A DNA stretch of 46,720 nucleotides from Patescibacteria group bacterium (GTDB lineage: Bacteria; Patescibacteriota; Saccharimonadia; Saccharimonadales; Saccharimonadaceae), in the NCBI GenBank assembly GCA_030916565.1, contig JAUPWL010000003.1:1-46720 (forward strand), in the 5' to 3' direction. Below the pieces are notes generated by a model. It was not told the DNA's origin. It did not search any database and worked only from the letters and a program-made list of their open reading frames with translations. The translations under genes and the position numbers were made by a program. Shown in pieces: positions 29,715 to 39,098 of the stretch; position 1 is the stretch's first letter, and the number at the start of each line of letters is the position of its first letter.

Positions 29715-29841
29715 TCATAACCTTTCTATGGTTGGTAGGGAACATTTACTATTATACTCTGCGCTCGTCAGAAATCAGAGAGCTAGATTACATTTCCGGC
29801 CTCATGCGTGCTTCCAGTTGACAAGGTGTTACACTGGATAT

Positions 29842-30633
29842 ATGAAATTGTACTCGTGGAACGTCAACGGCATCCGCGCCGTTGTGAACAAGGGCGAATT
29901 TGCCAAATTTATCGCCGAACAGCAGCCAGATATCCTGTGTTTGCAAGAAACAAAAGCCATGCAAGGCCAAGCGGAAATCGACCTGCCTGAATACACCGAA
30001 TACTGGAATAGCGCCAGCAAAGCAGGCTATAGCGGCACTGCGATTTTCAGCAAAACTCCTGCTATCAGGACTATATCGAATATTCCTGCCGACATCGCCA
30101 GCAAATTCCAGCTCTGCGACACCTACGGCGACACCAACACTGAGGGTAGGATACTAGCAGCTGAATTCAATGACTACTGGGTTGTTAGTGTCTATACTCC
30201 GAACAGCAAAGGCAAATTGGAACGACTAGGCCTCCGCACCGAACAATGGGACAAGGCATTTTTGGCCTACATGAAAGAACTGGAAAAAGAAAAACCGGTG
30301 ATTTTCTGCGGCGATCTGAACGTCGCACACAAAGAAATCGACCTGGCGCGACCAGATGACAACCACAAATCCCACGGATTTACCGATGAGGAGCGTGCTG
30401 GATTCGACGCGATTGTTGATGCAGGATTCGTCGACACATTCCGACTGTTCAATACCGACGGTGACAATTACACCTGGTGGACAGCCTGGGCAAATGCCCG
30501 CGCACGCAACGTCGGTTGGCGTATAGATTATGTCGTTGTCTCTGAATCGATTGCTGATCGGCTAGTTGGCGCATCTATTCACCCTAACCAAATGGGATCC
30601 GACCACTGTCCGGTCAGCATAGAAATTTCATAA
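29842..30633 (+). CDS. xthA: Exodeoxyribonuclease III
   Basis: MKLYSWNVNGIRAVV, DILCLQETKA, FCGDLNVAHKEIDLARPDDN, WWTAWANARARNVGWRIDYVVVS, GSDHCPVSIEI. Confidence 0.95.
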   Translation: MKLYSWNVNGIRAVVNKGEFAKFIAEQQPDILCLQETKAMQGQAEIDLPEYTEYWNSASKAGYSGTAIFSKTPAIRTISNIPADIASKFQLCDTYGDTNTEGRILAAEFNDYWVVSVYTPNSKGKLERLGLRTEQWDKAFLAYMKELEKEKPVIFCGDLNVAHKEIDLARPDDNHKSHGFTDEERAGFDAIVDAGFVDTFRLFNTDGDNYTWWTAWANARARNVGWRIDYVVVSESIADRLVGASIHPNQMGSDHCPVSIEIS

Positions 30634-30704
30634 ATTTTGTGTTATAAATATGCTATTCGGACACTCCGAAGTCCCTTGAACAAGTAAATCAGAGCGGAAC
30701 GAGC

Positions 30705-30917
30705 ATGTACGAACAGGCGCTCGTCGGCTGGGCATGGGTAAAACCCGTGCGAGGCCAATGGGAAGTACACGTATACATTTTGTTTGAAGACGGCTACCTC
30801 CACGAAGGGTACATTCAAACATTCTTTCGCGAACAGCTGGCAATATTCGCAGCCAAAGTTATCACGGCTGCCATGAACCGCACCGATACGAGAGAACGCG
30901 GGCCTATCGATTACTAA
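30705..30917 (+). CDS. Hypothetical protein
   Basis: 70-aa ORF with coherent composition. Confidence 0.4.
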   Translation: MYEQALVGWAWVKPVRGQWEVHVYILFEDGYLHEGYIQTFFREQLAIFAAKVITAAMNRTDTRERGPIDY

Positions 30918-30971
30918 ATGCAATCGATAGTACTGCGCCATTCCAATATACCGACAAAACCTGGAGATACT

Positions 30972-31199
30972 ATGTCAAATCGCAACGATCATGCAGCTGC
31001 ACGGAAACGCAGCAACCTCGGATATGCGCTGGTTTGTATCTTGGCCAGTTTGGCGTTCGTCACTACAGCCAGCTTCCTCGTTGCAAACAGCAATCCGGCA
31101 TTTGTTTTGGCAATCGTCGGCTGGCTGTTGTCCCTCGTGTTTCTATGGAATGCCGACCGATCGTCCTGGCACCCGCTGCGCGACGTCCAATCCGACTGA
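30972..31199 (+). CDS. Small membrane protein, hypothetical
   Basis: Two TM segments LGYALVCILASLAFVTTASFLV and PAFVLAIVGWLLSLVFLW. Confidence 0.6.
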   Translation: MSNRNDHAAARKRSNLGYALVCILASLAFVTTASFLVANSNPAFVLAIVGWLLSLVFLWNADRSSWHPLRDVQSD

Positions 31200-31210
31200 C
31201 TTACATTTTT

Positions 31211-31258
31211 AACCACCCGTGATCGAGCAAAACACCGCTTGGTCACGGGTGGTGTTTT
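31211..31258 (+). terminator. Rho-independent terminator
   Basis: AACCACCCGTGA...TCACGGGTGGTGTTTT. Confidence 0.7.
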
Positions 31259-31307
31259 CATTTCGGCCAATCTGTCATGGTATACTATCCTGCAAAGGAA
31301 ATGACTT

Positions 31308-32066
31308 ATGAACATACATGCCGAACTAGCCGAATTAAATAAAAACCGTGACAACTACCAGTGCCGATCTGACATATTGATTAACGATGTACCGCTGAAC
31401 CGCAAAAATTTAACGGTATTAATCGCTGCCACTGCCGTAGGTAAATCAACAATGACGCAACGCATTCTCGAACTCGCAAAAGAGCAGGGTATCGATGCTG
31501 GCGAAGCAGGCACTGAAACGACTCGGCCACACCGTCTGGACGATGGTCCGACCTACCGGACCGAGGTTCCACACGAAGAAATGATCGAGCGTATCAAGAA
31601 CCGTGATTATCCGAACTGGTCCATTCATCCATCAGGGCATATCTATGCAACAACACCTGAAAGCCTGACAGCAGAGCACAACTTTTTGCCATGTTTGCCA
31701 CAAGGTTATCCTATGCTGAAAAGGGCCGGATTTGCTGCGCTAAACGCATTTTACATCGTGACGCCTGCCGTGGAATGGGATAAACAAATTGAAAACCGTA
31801 AAGGCCTCAAGGATTTCCCGGGTCGATTGGATGAAGCGAAATCATCATTAGAATTCGCGCGCTCGAACCGCAGCATTCGTCCGTTCGTCAGCCTGCCTGG
31901 CCGAGAAGCAATGACACGGTCAGCACAGTTTTTGTTGAATTTCAGTGTCTTTGGTAATAAAAGTGGGTTGTCAACCGAGCACATGCGAGATGATTTTGAA
32001 AAATACTCAACCGAAATGTATCGCTGGGCAATCATCCTCTCCAATGAATATAGCGACAACGCCTAG
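31308..32066 (+). CDS. Guanylate-kinase-like P-loop protein
   Basis: LTVLIAATAVGKSTMTQRIL (Walker A), TETTRPHRLDDGPTYR. Confidence 0.6.
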   Translation: MNIHAELAELNKNRDNYQCRSDILINDVPLNRKNLTVLIAATAVGKSTMTQRILELAKEQGIDAGEAGTETTRPHRLDDGPTYRTEVPHEEMIERIKNRDYPNWSIHPSGHIYATTPESLTAEHNFLPCLPQGYPMLKRAGFAALNAFYIVTPAVEWDKQIENRKGLKDFPGRLDEAKSSLEFARSNRSIRPFVSLPGREAMTRSAQFLLNFSVFGNKSGLSTEHMRDDFEKYSTEMYRWAIILSNEYSDNA

Positions 32067-32491
32067 GGGCGCTGTTCGCCTTTGAAATGCATATCCGCCG
32101 CGCGTGACAAATCATATATCGCCGATCGCACAACGTAGATTCGGCTGATTTTGAGCACGCGCGAACATTCGTTCAATCGTTTGTCGATGTCTGGAGGGAT
32201 GGTAAGAAGAACTGTTTGAATAACTTTGTCATTCGTTGGAGGCTTCATCCAATGTTCTTGAAGTGGCGGTTTATATGCAGAGTAGAGCACTCGGTCAACA
32301 AACGCTGCCGTTCCGTTCAGTATAATATCGTGGTCCGATTCGTTGGTCTGATCGTACGGACCGCGAATAGATGCGAGCAAACGCTTATCGATGCCCAGTC
32401 GGATTTCTGACCCGGGTTTTCTCCAGCGCTGCATATACTCCTCTTCAGTTGTTTTGTACATTGTATAAAAATTTTCGATTGACACAAACAA
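32063..32491 (-). CDS. Hypothetical protein with ribbon-helix-helix-like C-terminus
   Basis: VLLTIPPDIDKRLNECSRVLKISRIYVVRSAIYDLSRA; true start may be the internal MQRWRKPG. Confidence 0.5.
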   Translation of the reverse strand: MFVSIENFYTMYKTTEEEYMQRWRKPGSEIRLGIDKRLLASIRGPYDQTNESDHDIILNGTAAFVDRVLYSAYKPPLQEHWMKPPTNDKVIQTVLLTIPPDIDKRLNECSRVLKISRIYVVRSAIYDLSRAADMHFKGEQRP

Positions 32492-32541
32492 TTCCTGTTC
32501 TACAGCAGGAAATACGTCGATACGGCTATAATAGAATAACT

Positions 32542-33330
32542 ATGGATTTTGCCTACTGGAAAAAACAATCACCGGGAACAGCGTTGTTTCCTGATATTGA
32601 GTGGAATCGTCCTGAACAGCAAGCGCATGCAGGTAAACTGGCGATCGTCGGTGGCAATAAATTGGGCTTTGTTGCTGTCGGCGATGCCTATGCGGTCGCA
32701 TCCGACGCCGGAGTAGGGCAGATTCGCGTTCTACTGCCAAATGTACTCAAAAAATCCGTCCCGGCAATCATCACAGACGCTGTATTCGCACCCGACAATA
32801 TATCTGGAGGATTAGCACGTGATGCAGCTGCGGATATGCACACCCTCAGTGCTTGGGCGGACGCAATGCTACTCATCGGTGACGCCGGCCGCAACAGCGA
32901 AACTGCAATCGTCTACGAGGATTTTATCGAAGATTACAGCGGCCTATTGACCATTACTCGTGATGCGATCGACCTCCTGATGAATTCACCGGAATCATTG
33001 GTCGAACGTGACAAAACACTACTGGTCGTATCATTTGCACAACTGCAAAAACTCTTCACAAAAGTGTACTACCCAAAAATCCTGACATTTAGTATGCAGC
33101 TGCAGCAGCTTGTCGAAACAATTCACAAATTCACAATCACATATCCTGTCACGATCGTCACGTATCATCAAGAACACATTGTCATATCTAGCGGCGGGCA
33201 AGTCGTCACGATGCCGTGGGAAAATCCTATGACTATCTGGAAAGGTGGCGTCGCCACGCAAGCAGCCGTCTATTGGCTATGGAATCCGGGCAAGCCACTC
33301 GAAGCAACGGCAACCAGTCTCATCGCATAG
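32542..33330 (+). CDS. YjeF C-terminal (ADP-dependent NAD(P)H-hydrate dehydratase)-like protein, divergent
   Basis: HAGKLAIVGGNKLGFVAVGDAYAVASDAGVGQIRVLLPN resembles the ribokinase-like NAD(P)H-hydrate dehydratase N-terminal region. Confidence 0.55.
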   Translation: MDFAYWKKQSPGTALFPDIEWNRPEQQAHAGKLAIVGGNKLGFVAVGDAYAVASDAGVGQIRVLLPNVLKKSVPAIITDAVFAPDNISGGLARDAAADMHTLSAWADAMLLIGDAGRNSETAIVYEDFIEDYSGLLTITRDAIDLLMNSPESLVERDKTLLVVSFAQLQKLFTKVYYPKILTFSMQLQQLVETIHKFTITYPVTIVTYHQEHIVISSGGQVVTMPWENPMTIWKGGVATQAAVYWLWNPGKPLEATATSLIA

Positions 33331-33358
33331 AAAAAGGTCCCGACTTGCGGGACCTTTT
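33331..33358 (+). terminator. Rho-independent terminator
   Basis: AAAAAGGTCCCGACTTGCGGGACCTTTT. Confidence 0.8.
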
Positions 33359-33362
33359 GATC

Positions 33363-33509
33363 TCATGACGATGTCGTTACAGGAGCAACAGACACGGCCA
33401 CGAGATCCCACAATGTGCCATGAGAAGGACAGGCGAGCGACATGTAGTCTGGGACGTAGACGGCAATCTCGTCACACAATCCGCATACGTGAATCGTTTT
33501 TGGCCACAT
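33363..33509 (-). CDS. Small Cys-rich protein (48 aa), possible zinc ribbon
   Basis: MWPKTIHVCGLCDEIAVYVPDYMSLACPSHGTLWDLVAVSVAPVTTSS*; AAAAGGTG RBS-like sequence upstream; below ORF-track size cutoff. Confidence 0.45.
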   Translation of the reverse strand: MWPKTIHVCGLCDEIAVYVPDYMSLACPSHGTLWDLVAVSVAPVTTSS

Positions 33510-33611
33510 AAATGACACCTTTTCTACTCGTTGTTCATTGTGTACACCAACAGAGGCATAGGGCTCATTGGTCGTACTATTTTTAACATAAAATTATACA
33601 AATTGCAAAAT

Positions 33612-33635
33612 AAATAGCTCCTCTCGGAGCTATTT
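33612..33635. terminator. Hairpin downstream of tRNA-Leu
   Basis: AAATAGCTCC-tctc-GGAGCTATTT. Confidence 0.6.
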
Positions 33636-33645
33636 TGATAAATTC

Positions 33646-33732
33646 TGGTACCGCGGGCCGGACTTGAACCGGCACGTCCCGAAGGACACAAGATTTTGAG
33701 TCTGGCGTGTCTACCAATTCCACCACCGCGGC
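33646..33732 (-). tRNA. tRNA-Leu (anticodon CAA)
   Basis: Minus strand GCCGCGGTGGTGGAATTGGTAGACACGCCAGACTCAAAATCTTGTGTCCTTCGGGACGTGCCGGTTCAAGTCCGGCCCGCGGTACCA; loop CTCAAAA; encoded CCA. Confidence 0.93.
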
Positions 33733-33890
33733 ATATTGTACCTACTAGATTGATGTCGTTTCAGACAACTCGCCTGACACGTAGCGTGCCTACATATAAT
33801 TTGCGTTTCACGCAGCCACCATCGCAAGCTGATGATATCAATCAATCGCTCTATATTGTATACTATTATCTGTAAGGAAGCCAGTCATAA

Positions 33891-35027
33891 ATGGACCCTC
33901 GGAACAATCGGGCATCAACATCAGACGAATCATCATCGCAACGCGACGCAGCCGCACGGCTTGTCCGCGATCAGTTAGATGCTATCTATAACCAGGATCC
34001 AAAAATCACCACACCGTCTGGCAAAGTCTCTCATTCTGCACGTCCACAACACGTCAAAAGGCCTGAACAGCAGCATACCTCGTCGCAACACACCGCTGCC
34101 GACCCGCACGCAACCGCACAGCACATGAAACAGTACCACAATCAGTGGCAGCAATATTATCAGCGGTATTACGAAAATTACTATGTCGGTCATTTACATA
34201 ACGCCTTAGAAAAAGAAAAAAAGGCACGCCAAACCCCCGAAGAAGCGCATCAAGAAGAAATGGCTGCTATGCGCCAAAAAATCCTCAATAAAGCAAAATC
34301 AAGCGCCAAAAAAGCTCGTAAGAGTCGGCATTTCGTTCCTGTCATGAGTGCAGTTATCGCCGTTGTCGTCGTCGCGTTTTTGCAGTACAACCAAATCATC
34401 ATCGCGAACGTCCAGGCATACGTCAGTCCGGGCGCGATTGATCCGCAAAATATCGTTATCGACCCCAATGCGAGCACTCAGGTTTCATCGGACCCTCGGT
34501 TAATCATTCCAAAAATCAACGTTGATGTACCGGTCATATATAACGTCGGCTACGACCACAACTCTCAAATGGCCGCTATGCAAAAAGGCGTGGCGCATTT
34601 TGCTATTCCGGGTGCCAACAGCGTCCCGGGCCAACTGGGTAACACAGTGTTTTCAGGACATTCCAGTAATGACCTGTTCGACCCAGGCGACTACAAATTC
34701 ATATTCGCTCAATTAGACAAATTACAGCTAGGTGACACCATCTACGTTCACTACAACAGTACTCGTTACACCTACACAGTCACCAAAAAAGAGGTCGTCA
34801 AACCAACCAACGTCAACGCGCTACTGGGCATGGACAACAAACCCAATCTGACACTGATTACCTGCACACCACTCGGCACGGCTACCAACCGATTACTCGT
34901 CAAAGCAGAACAAGTTGCACCAGACCCAACCAAAGCAAAATCCCCAGATGCCATTGCAGCAAACGGTAAAGCAGTCATGGCAGGCAATGGCCCGACTGCA
35001 CTCGAACGTCTATTCGGCGCCCGCTAG
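33891..35027 (+). CDS. Sortase family protein (membrane-anchored)
   Basis: N-terminal TM; LIIPKINVDVPVIYNV, NTVFSGHSSNDLF (His), LTLITCTPLGTATNRLLVKAE (Cys, Arg). Confidence 0.9.
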   Translation: MDPRNNRASTSDESSSQRDAAARLVRDQLDAIYNQDPKITTPSGKVSHSARPQHVKRPEQQHTSSQHTAADPHATAQHMKQYHNQWQQYYQRYYENYYVGHLHNALEKEKKARQTPEEAHQEEMAAMRQKILNKAKSSAKKARKSRHFVPVMSAVIAVVVVAFLQYNQIIIANVQAYVSPGAIDPQNIVIDPNASTQVSSDPRLIIPKINVDVPVIYNVGYDHNSQMAAMQKGVAHFAIPGANSVPGQLGNTVFSGHSSNDLFDPGDYKFIFAQLDKLQLGDTIYVHYNSTRYTYTVTKKEVVKPTNVNALLGMDNKPNLTLITCTPLGTATNRLLVKAEQVAPDPTKAKSPDAIAANGKAVMAGNGPTALERLFGAR

Positions 35028-36485
35028 CTATTCAAGAATCAATTTCGCACGACGTAGTTCAAAACCTTTATCGGTCTTGAGCACACCATAAATATATTTA
35101 CCGTTCGGACTGAGGCTCACGTCTAGGCCTTCGGTAACGGGCATAATATTCTGTTGGTTACCGCCATCAAATTCATAGAATCGTAGCGCCCCACCGTAGT
35201 CTGTCCATAGCATGTACTCATCCAACCATTCCAATTGACGGCCAGCTGCAGGTTGCGACGCCCAGGTTGTCTTGTCGTATTTTTTCAGTTCAATATCGTA
35301 GGTGGCAAAACCATCGGCTAGGTGCGCTACAACAAATCGGCTATTGTGACTCATTTCTACGCTGACAGCGCCCGCAGGAATTGTCTGTTTCGTATATATT
35401 TTTAGATCGGCTTTTTGTGACGGCGTAGGGACGGTGCCTGCCAGGACGGACAGTTGATTACCATGCAAAATCGCGACATATCGACGGTTAAAATACGATC
35501 CCATATCAGCAAACAACGACTGATTATCAGCGGGGTAGGTCGCAATTGTTTGCGGTTCGGCAATATCAATGGCAGCATAGCCAACGGTTCGTTGATTCTT
35601 GTCATTGGCCGCAGTGGCGTACACAATTGTTTTCTCGTCATAGACCGTAAATGATGCAGCCTTTGTAATCAGCGGGCGAGACAACGTCTGATCGTCCAGA
35701 TTCACGCGACGGACAATGTCGTCCGTCTGGACAAAAATTAGTCGATTACCGCCGCCACCAAACAGCACTTTACTCGGCGCAATACCAAATGTCGTACTGA
35801 TATTGATAGATTTTTCGGGTGAGTTGCGCTCCATCCATAACCACTCCGTCTGATTGTCGTTATAGCTATGTCGGATCAGTACTGCGTTCTCGTCACGACT
35901 CCAGCTTTCTGCAATAAACGACTGCGATTTGCCAGCACTTGGCGCAGTATAACTGCCAGCAGGCAATGTCAGATTCGTGTAGCGAACCGTATCGCCCTGG
36001 ATATTCGCCAAAGTAAATGTCGGCTGATCGGCAGCTTCATGCAACAACAAATAGTTTTGTCGTGGTGATGCCAGAGCACCACTAATCGTGACAAATGTTC
36101 GCAAATCCTGTGGCGAAATATCCTTTGGAATCAGACGAGCATAACTTAACCAACCAATCTGGCCAGGATTAATATAGATCGATTTACGCCATTCACGGTA
36201 GCCAGTGCGGTTATATATAGCACTGTGATTACCTGTATCTACGGTCGCTTTGGTATCAGTATTCGAACCAAGCTTTACTTCATCGAGGGTCACAGTCGCA
36301 CCACTTGGAACAGAGGAAAATTGCAATAATCCTCCTTGTTCTAGCTTGCCGTCCTGTTCATTAAAAGAATATCCGAGAACAACGAGCATCAATAGTGCTA
36401 CGATGATCGCAACCGTCAATGTCATAAAGCTATAAACCGCCGTTCGAACGAACGGTTGCCGACGCTTGGAGACTTCGCGCTTCAT
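35028..36485 (-). CDS. PEGA-domain, beta-propeller-like membrane protein
   Basis: N-terminal TM, then LLQFSSVPSGATVTLDEVKLGSNTDTKATVDTGNHSAIYNRTGYREWRKSI (PEGA-like). Confidence 0.7.
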   Translation of the reverse strand: MKREVSKRRQPFVRTAVYSFMTLTVAIIVALLMLVVLGYSFNEQDGKLEQGGLLQFSSVPSGATVTLDEVKLGSNTDTKATVDTGNHSAIYNRTGYREWRKSIYINPGQIGWLSYARLIPKDISPQDLRTFVTISGALASPRQNYLLLHEAADQPTFTLANIQGDTVRYTNLTLPAGSYTAPSAGKSQSFIAESWSRDENAVLIRHSYNDNQTEWLWMERNSPEKSINISTTFGIAPSKVLFGGGGNRLIFVQTDDIVRRVNLDDQTLSRPLITKAASFTVYDEKTIVYATAANDKNQRTVGYAAIDIAEPQTIATYPADNQSLFADMGSYFNRRYVAILHGNQLSVLAGTVPTPSQKADLKIYTKQTIPAGAVSVEMSHNSRFVVAHLADGFATYDIELKKYDKTTWASQPAAGRQLEWLDEYMLWTDYGGALRFYEFDGGNQQNIMPVTEGLDVSLSPNGKYIYGVLKTDKGFELRRAKLILE

Positions 36486-36604
36486 AACCTCCAGTATAGC
36501 AAATATTCGGTAATACTATGCACTGTCGACAATCTATAAAACGCCTATTGCAAAAAAGCTTGTGACTACCTATGATAATGATACATAACCATAAGGGAAT
36601 AGGG

Positions 36605-37558
36605 ATGACGCGCAACGACTCCATCACGATAAATGGTCAGCAATACAACGCCGTGACCGGCTTGCCTGTAAAAGAAGGGCATTCTTCATCGACACACAAC
36701 ACCGATGCAACTGAACGCCGACACCATACTCCCGCAACAAATCTTCATTCGACAGCACAACGTTCTGTGACGCTCCATCGAAAATCATTAAAAAAACCAA
36801 CGCATCGTATTGTTGGTCACGCGCCACATTCACGCACTATATCCGACATCCATCCCGGCGTTCGTCGTTTTGCACCGCATCCTGTTGATGCCGTCAAACC
36901 AAAGCCAGCACCTGTTGTCGAGACTGCGCCTGTAGTGCGCACACACCCTATGGTCGCCCGTGCACACGAGCGATCTGCCGCAAAAGCCCGAACGCTCAGC
37001 GCGCACATTCCGTCAGCCAGCGAACGCAAAGAAGAAGCCGTCGCGCATGCTGTCGCAAATACGCACAAACAAAAACCTCTGCGCAGCCGCATTCAACCTC
37101 GTCAACGCGTCACCGCAATCCTCAGCGCCACTTTTGCACTTGTTCTGCTCGGTGGTTATTTCACGTATCTTAATATGCCATCACTTTCTGTCCGTGTAGC
37201 GGCAGCCCAGGCAGGCATTGATGCAGGTTACCCGAACTATCGCCCTGACGGCTATAGCTTAACCGGCCCTGTCACATATGCAGATAGCCGTGTCAGCATG
37301 CTGTTCAAATCCAACAGCGGTACGCAAAACTTCACTATCAACCAGACAAAAAGTAGCTGGAACAACGAAGCAGTTCTCGACAATTATGTAACACCTCGCG
37401 CAGGCAGTAACTACATTCCGTATAGCGAACGCGGTCTGACCATTTATACCTTTGATGACAACGCCGCATGGGTCAACGGTGGCATCCTTTATACCATCGA
37501 AGGCAATGCGCCACTATCGAGCGAACAGATACGACGAATCGCTACCAGTTTGTTATAA
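36605..37558 (+). CDS. Hypothetical single-pass membrane protein
   Basis: Long basic/Pro-rich N-terminal region, TM VTAILSATFALVLLGGYFTYL, extracellular-like C-terminal domain. Confidence 0.65.
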   Translation: MTRNDSITINGQQYNAVTGLPVKEGHSSSTHNTDATERRHHTPATNLHSTAQRSVTLHRKSLKKPTHRIVGHAPHSRTISDIHPGVRRFAPHPVDAVKPKPAPVVETAPVVRTHPMVARAHERSAAKARTLSAHIPSASERKEEAVAHAVANTHKQKPLRSRIQPRQRVTAILSATFALVLLGGYFTYLNMPSLSVRVAAAQAGIDAGYPNYRPDGYSLTGPVTYADSRVSMLFKSNSGTQNFTINQTKSSWNNEAVLDNYVTPRAGSNYIPYSERGLTIYTFDDNAAWVNGGILYTIEGNAPLSSEQIRRIATSLL

Positions 37559-37568
37559 TTAAGGTTGC

Positions 37569-39098
37569 ATGAAAAATCTCTTTGTACGCCATCGCGAATC
37601 GCGTTACTTGCCTTTACTTGACTGGGCAGCTCTATTGGGTAGTATCGTACTATTCACCGCATTGTCACTACCGACGCTGCTCAACGCCAGTGCCTATTTC
37701 GACGAAGGCTACAGTGCGTATTTAGCCCAGTTCAACCCACTGACTATTGCCGCCTATACTGCACTTGATGTTCATCCTCCGCTGTATTACACGCTCCTGC
37801 ATTTTTGGCAGGGTATTGTTGGCCTGGACATCACCAAACTCCGCCTTCTCAGCGTCATATTCGCCTGGATCGCCATCTTTTTCGGTTGGTTGATCGCGCG
37901 TCGATGGTTCGGCAGACCAGCAACATGGATGACACCCCTCCTCATGGCGCTATCGCCATTATTCATCCGTTATGGTGGCGTTATGCGCATGTATACACTG
38001 GCGCTTGCAATCGCGTTTGCAGGTACCTATGTTCTGCTGCGCGCAGTGAATAGCAAAGGACGCAAATGGTGGGCAGCGTACGCCGTGTTGGTTGCCGCTG
38101 GCATGTGGACGAACTATTTTATGGCGCTCGTATGGATAACACACCTCGTATGGCTCCTATATATTTACCGCAAACAAACCACCATCATGCAATCATGGCG
38201 GCGGTCATTCCTCTGGGCGCTCGTCCTCTATATCGTCTGGCTACCGATGCTGCTATTCCGCTATGGCGAAATTCAATTGTCGGGATTCTGGATTAAACCA
38301 CTCTCCCTTGAAACGCTCGTTTCAACAATCACACAAAGTATCGTATTCCAAAGTGCAGCCGAAACGAAAACCTGGGTCGCAATCGGCGTCATCGTGTTTG
38401 TTGTTGCAATCGTGTTAACCGGACGCCAAGTCTACAAACAACTCGACAAAGACAAAAAGCCCGTATTTCAACTCGTCATGGCCATGTCGTCACTACCAGT
38501 TATTTTATTGACCCTTGGTTCGTTACCACCGCTACGATCATCATACGTGTATCGTTATGTTCTCGTCGCCTCAACATCTGCCGCCGTTTTGACAGCCATC
38601 GTCATTGCATATGCAAAATTCAAACAGAACGACACATTGCTACGAACAGGACTCTATGCGCTCACAATTCTATTGCTCGGCTATGGCGCCGCAAATGTCA
38701 TGATATCAGGCAATCGAAACCTCGATACCAACAGCCAGAATATGCTATCTGGCGTCATGTACGACGTCCATCGTTCGGGGCACAAAGCGCCCGTTATTGT
38801 CCGATCACCATATACATATTACGTCGCTCGCATGTACACATCACCTGACTATAATGTGTATTTCGTTTATAGTAGTAGTTTAGAGAAGGTTGGTTCGACA
38901 AAACCACTCTATGACCACCCAGAAACAAGCATCGTCAATTTTGATGGCCTGAACAAAGTTTGGATCGTTGGCGAAGATGCTCGCTCGGTCGCGGCGCCAC
39001 AGGGCAACTGGGTCAAAAAAGATTATTACAATCACTACGACAATGAAACGAATAAACTAGTCGCCGCTGGCGCCTACTACGAAAGGACAACAAAATAG
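37569..39098 (+). CDS. Polytopic glycosyltransferase (GT39/ArnT/PMT-like)
   Basis: SAYFDEGYSAYLAQFNPLTIAAYTALDVHPPLYYTLLHFW, multiple TM segments. Confidence 0.8.
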   Translation: MKNLFVRHRESRYLPLLDWAALLGSIVLFTALSLPTLLNASAYFDEGYSAYLAQFNPLTIAAYTALDVHPPLYYTLLHFWQGIVGLDITKLRLLSVIFAWIAIFFGWLIARRWFGRPATWMTPLLMALSPLFIRYGGVMRMYTLALAIAFAGTYVLLRAVNSKGRKWWAAYAVLVAAGMWTNYFMALVWITHLVWLLYIYRKQTTIMQSWRRSFLWALVLYIVWLPMLLFRYGEIQLSGFWIKPLSLETLVSTITQSIVFQSAAETKTWVAIGVIVFVVAIVLTGRQVYKQLDKDKKPVFQLVMAMSSLPVILLTLGSLPPLRSSYVYRYVLVASTSAAVLTAIVIAYAKFKQNDTLLRTGLYALTILLLGYGAANVMISGNRNLDTNSQNMLSGVMYDVHRSGHKAPVIVRSPYTYYVARMYTSPDYNVYFVYSSSLEKVGSTKPLYDHPETSIVNFDGLNKVWIVGEDARSVAAPQGNWVKKDYYNHYDNETNKLVAAGAYYERTTK

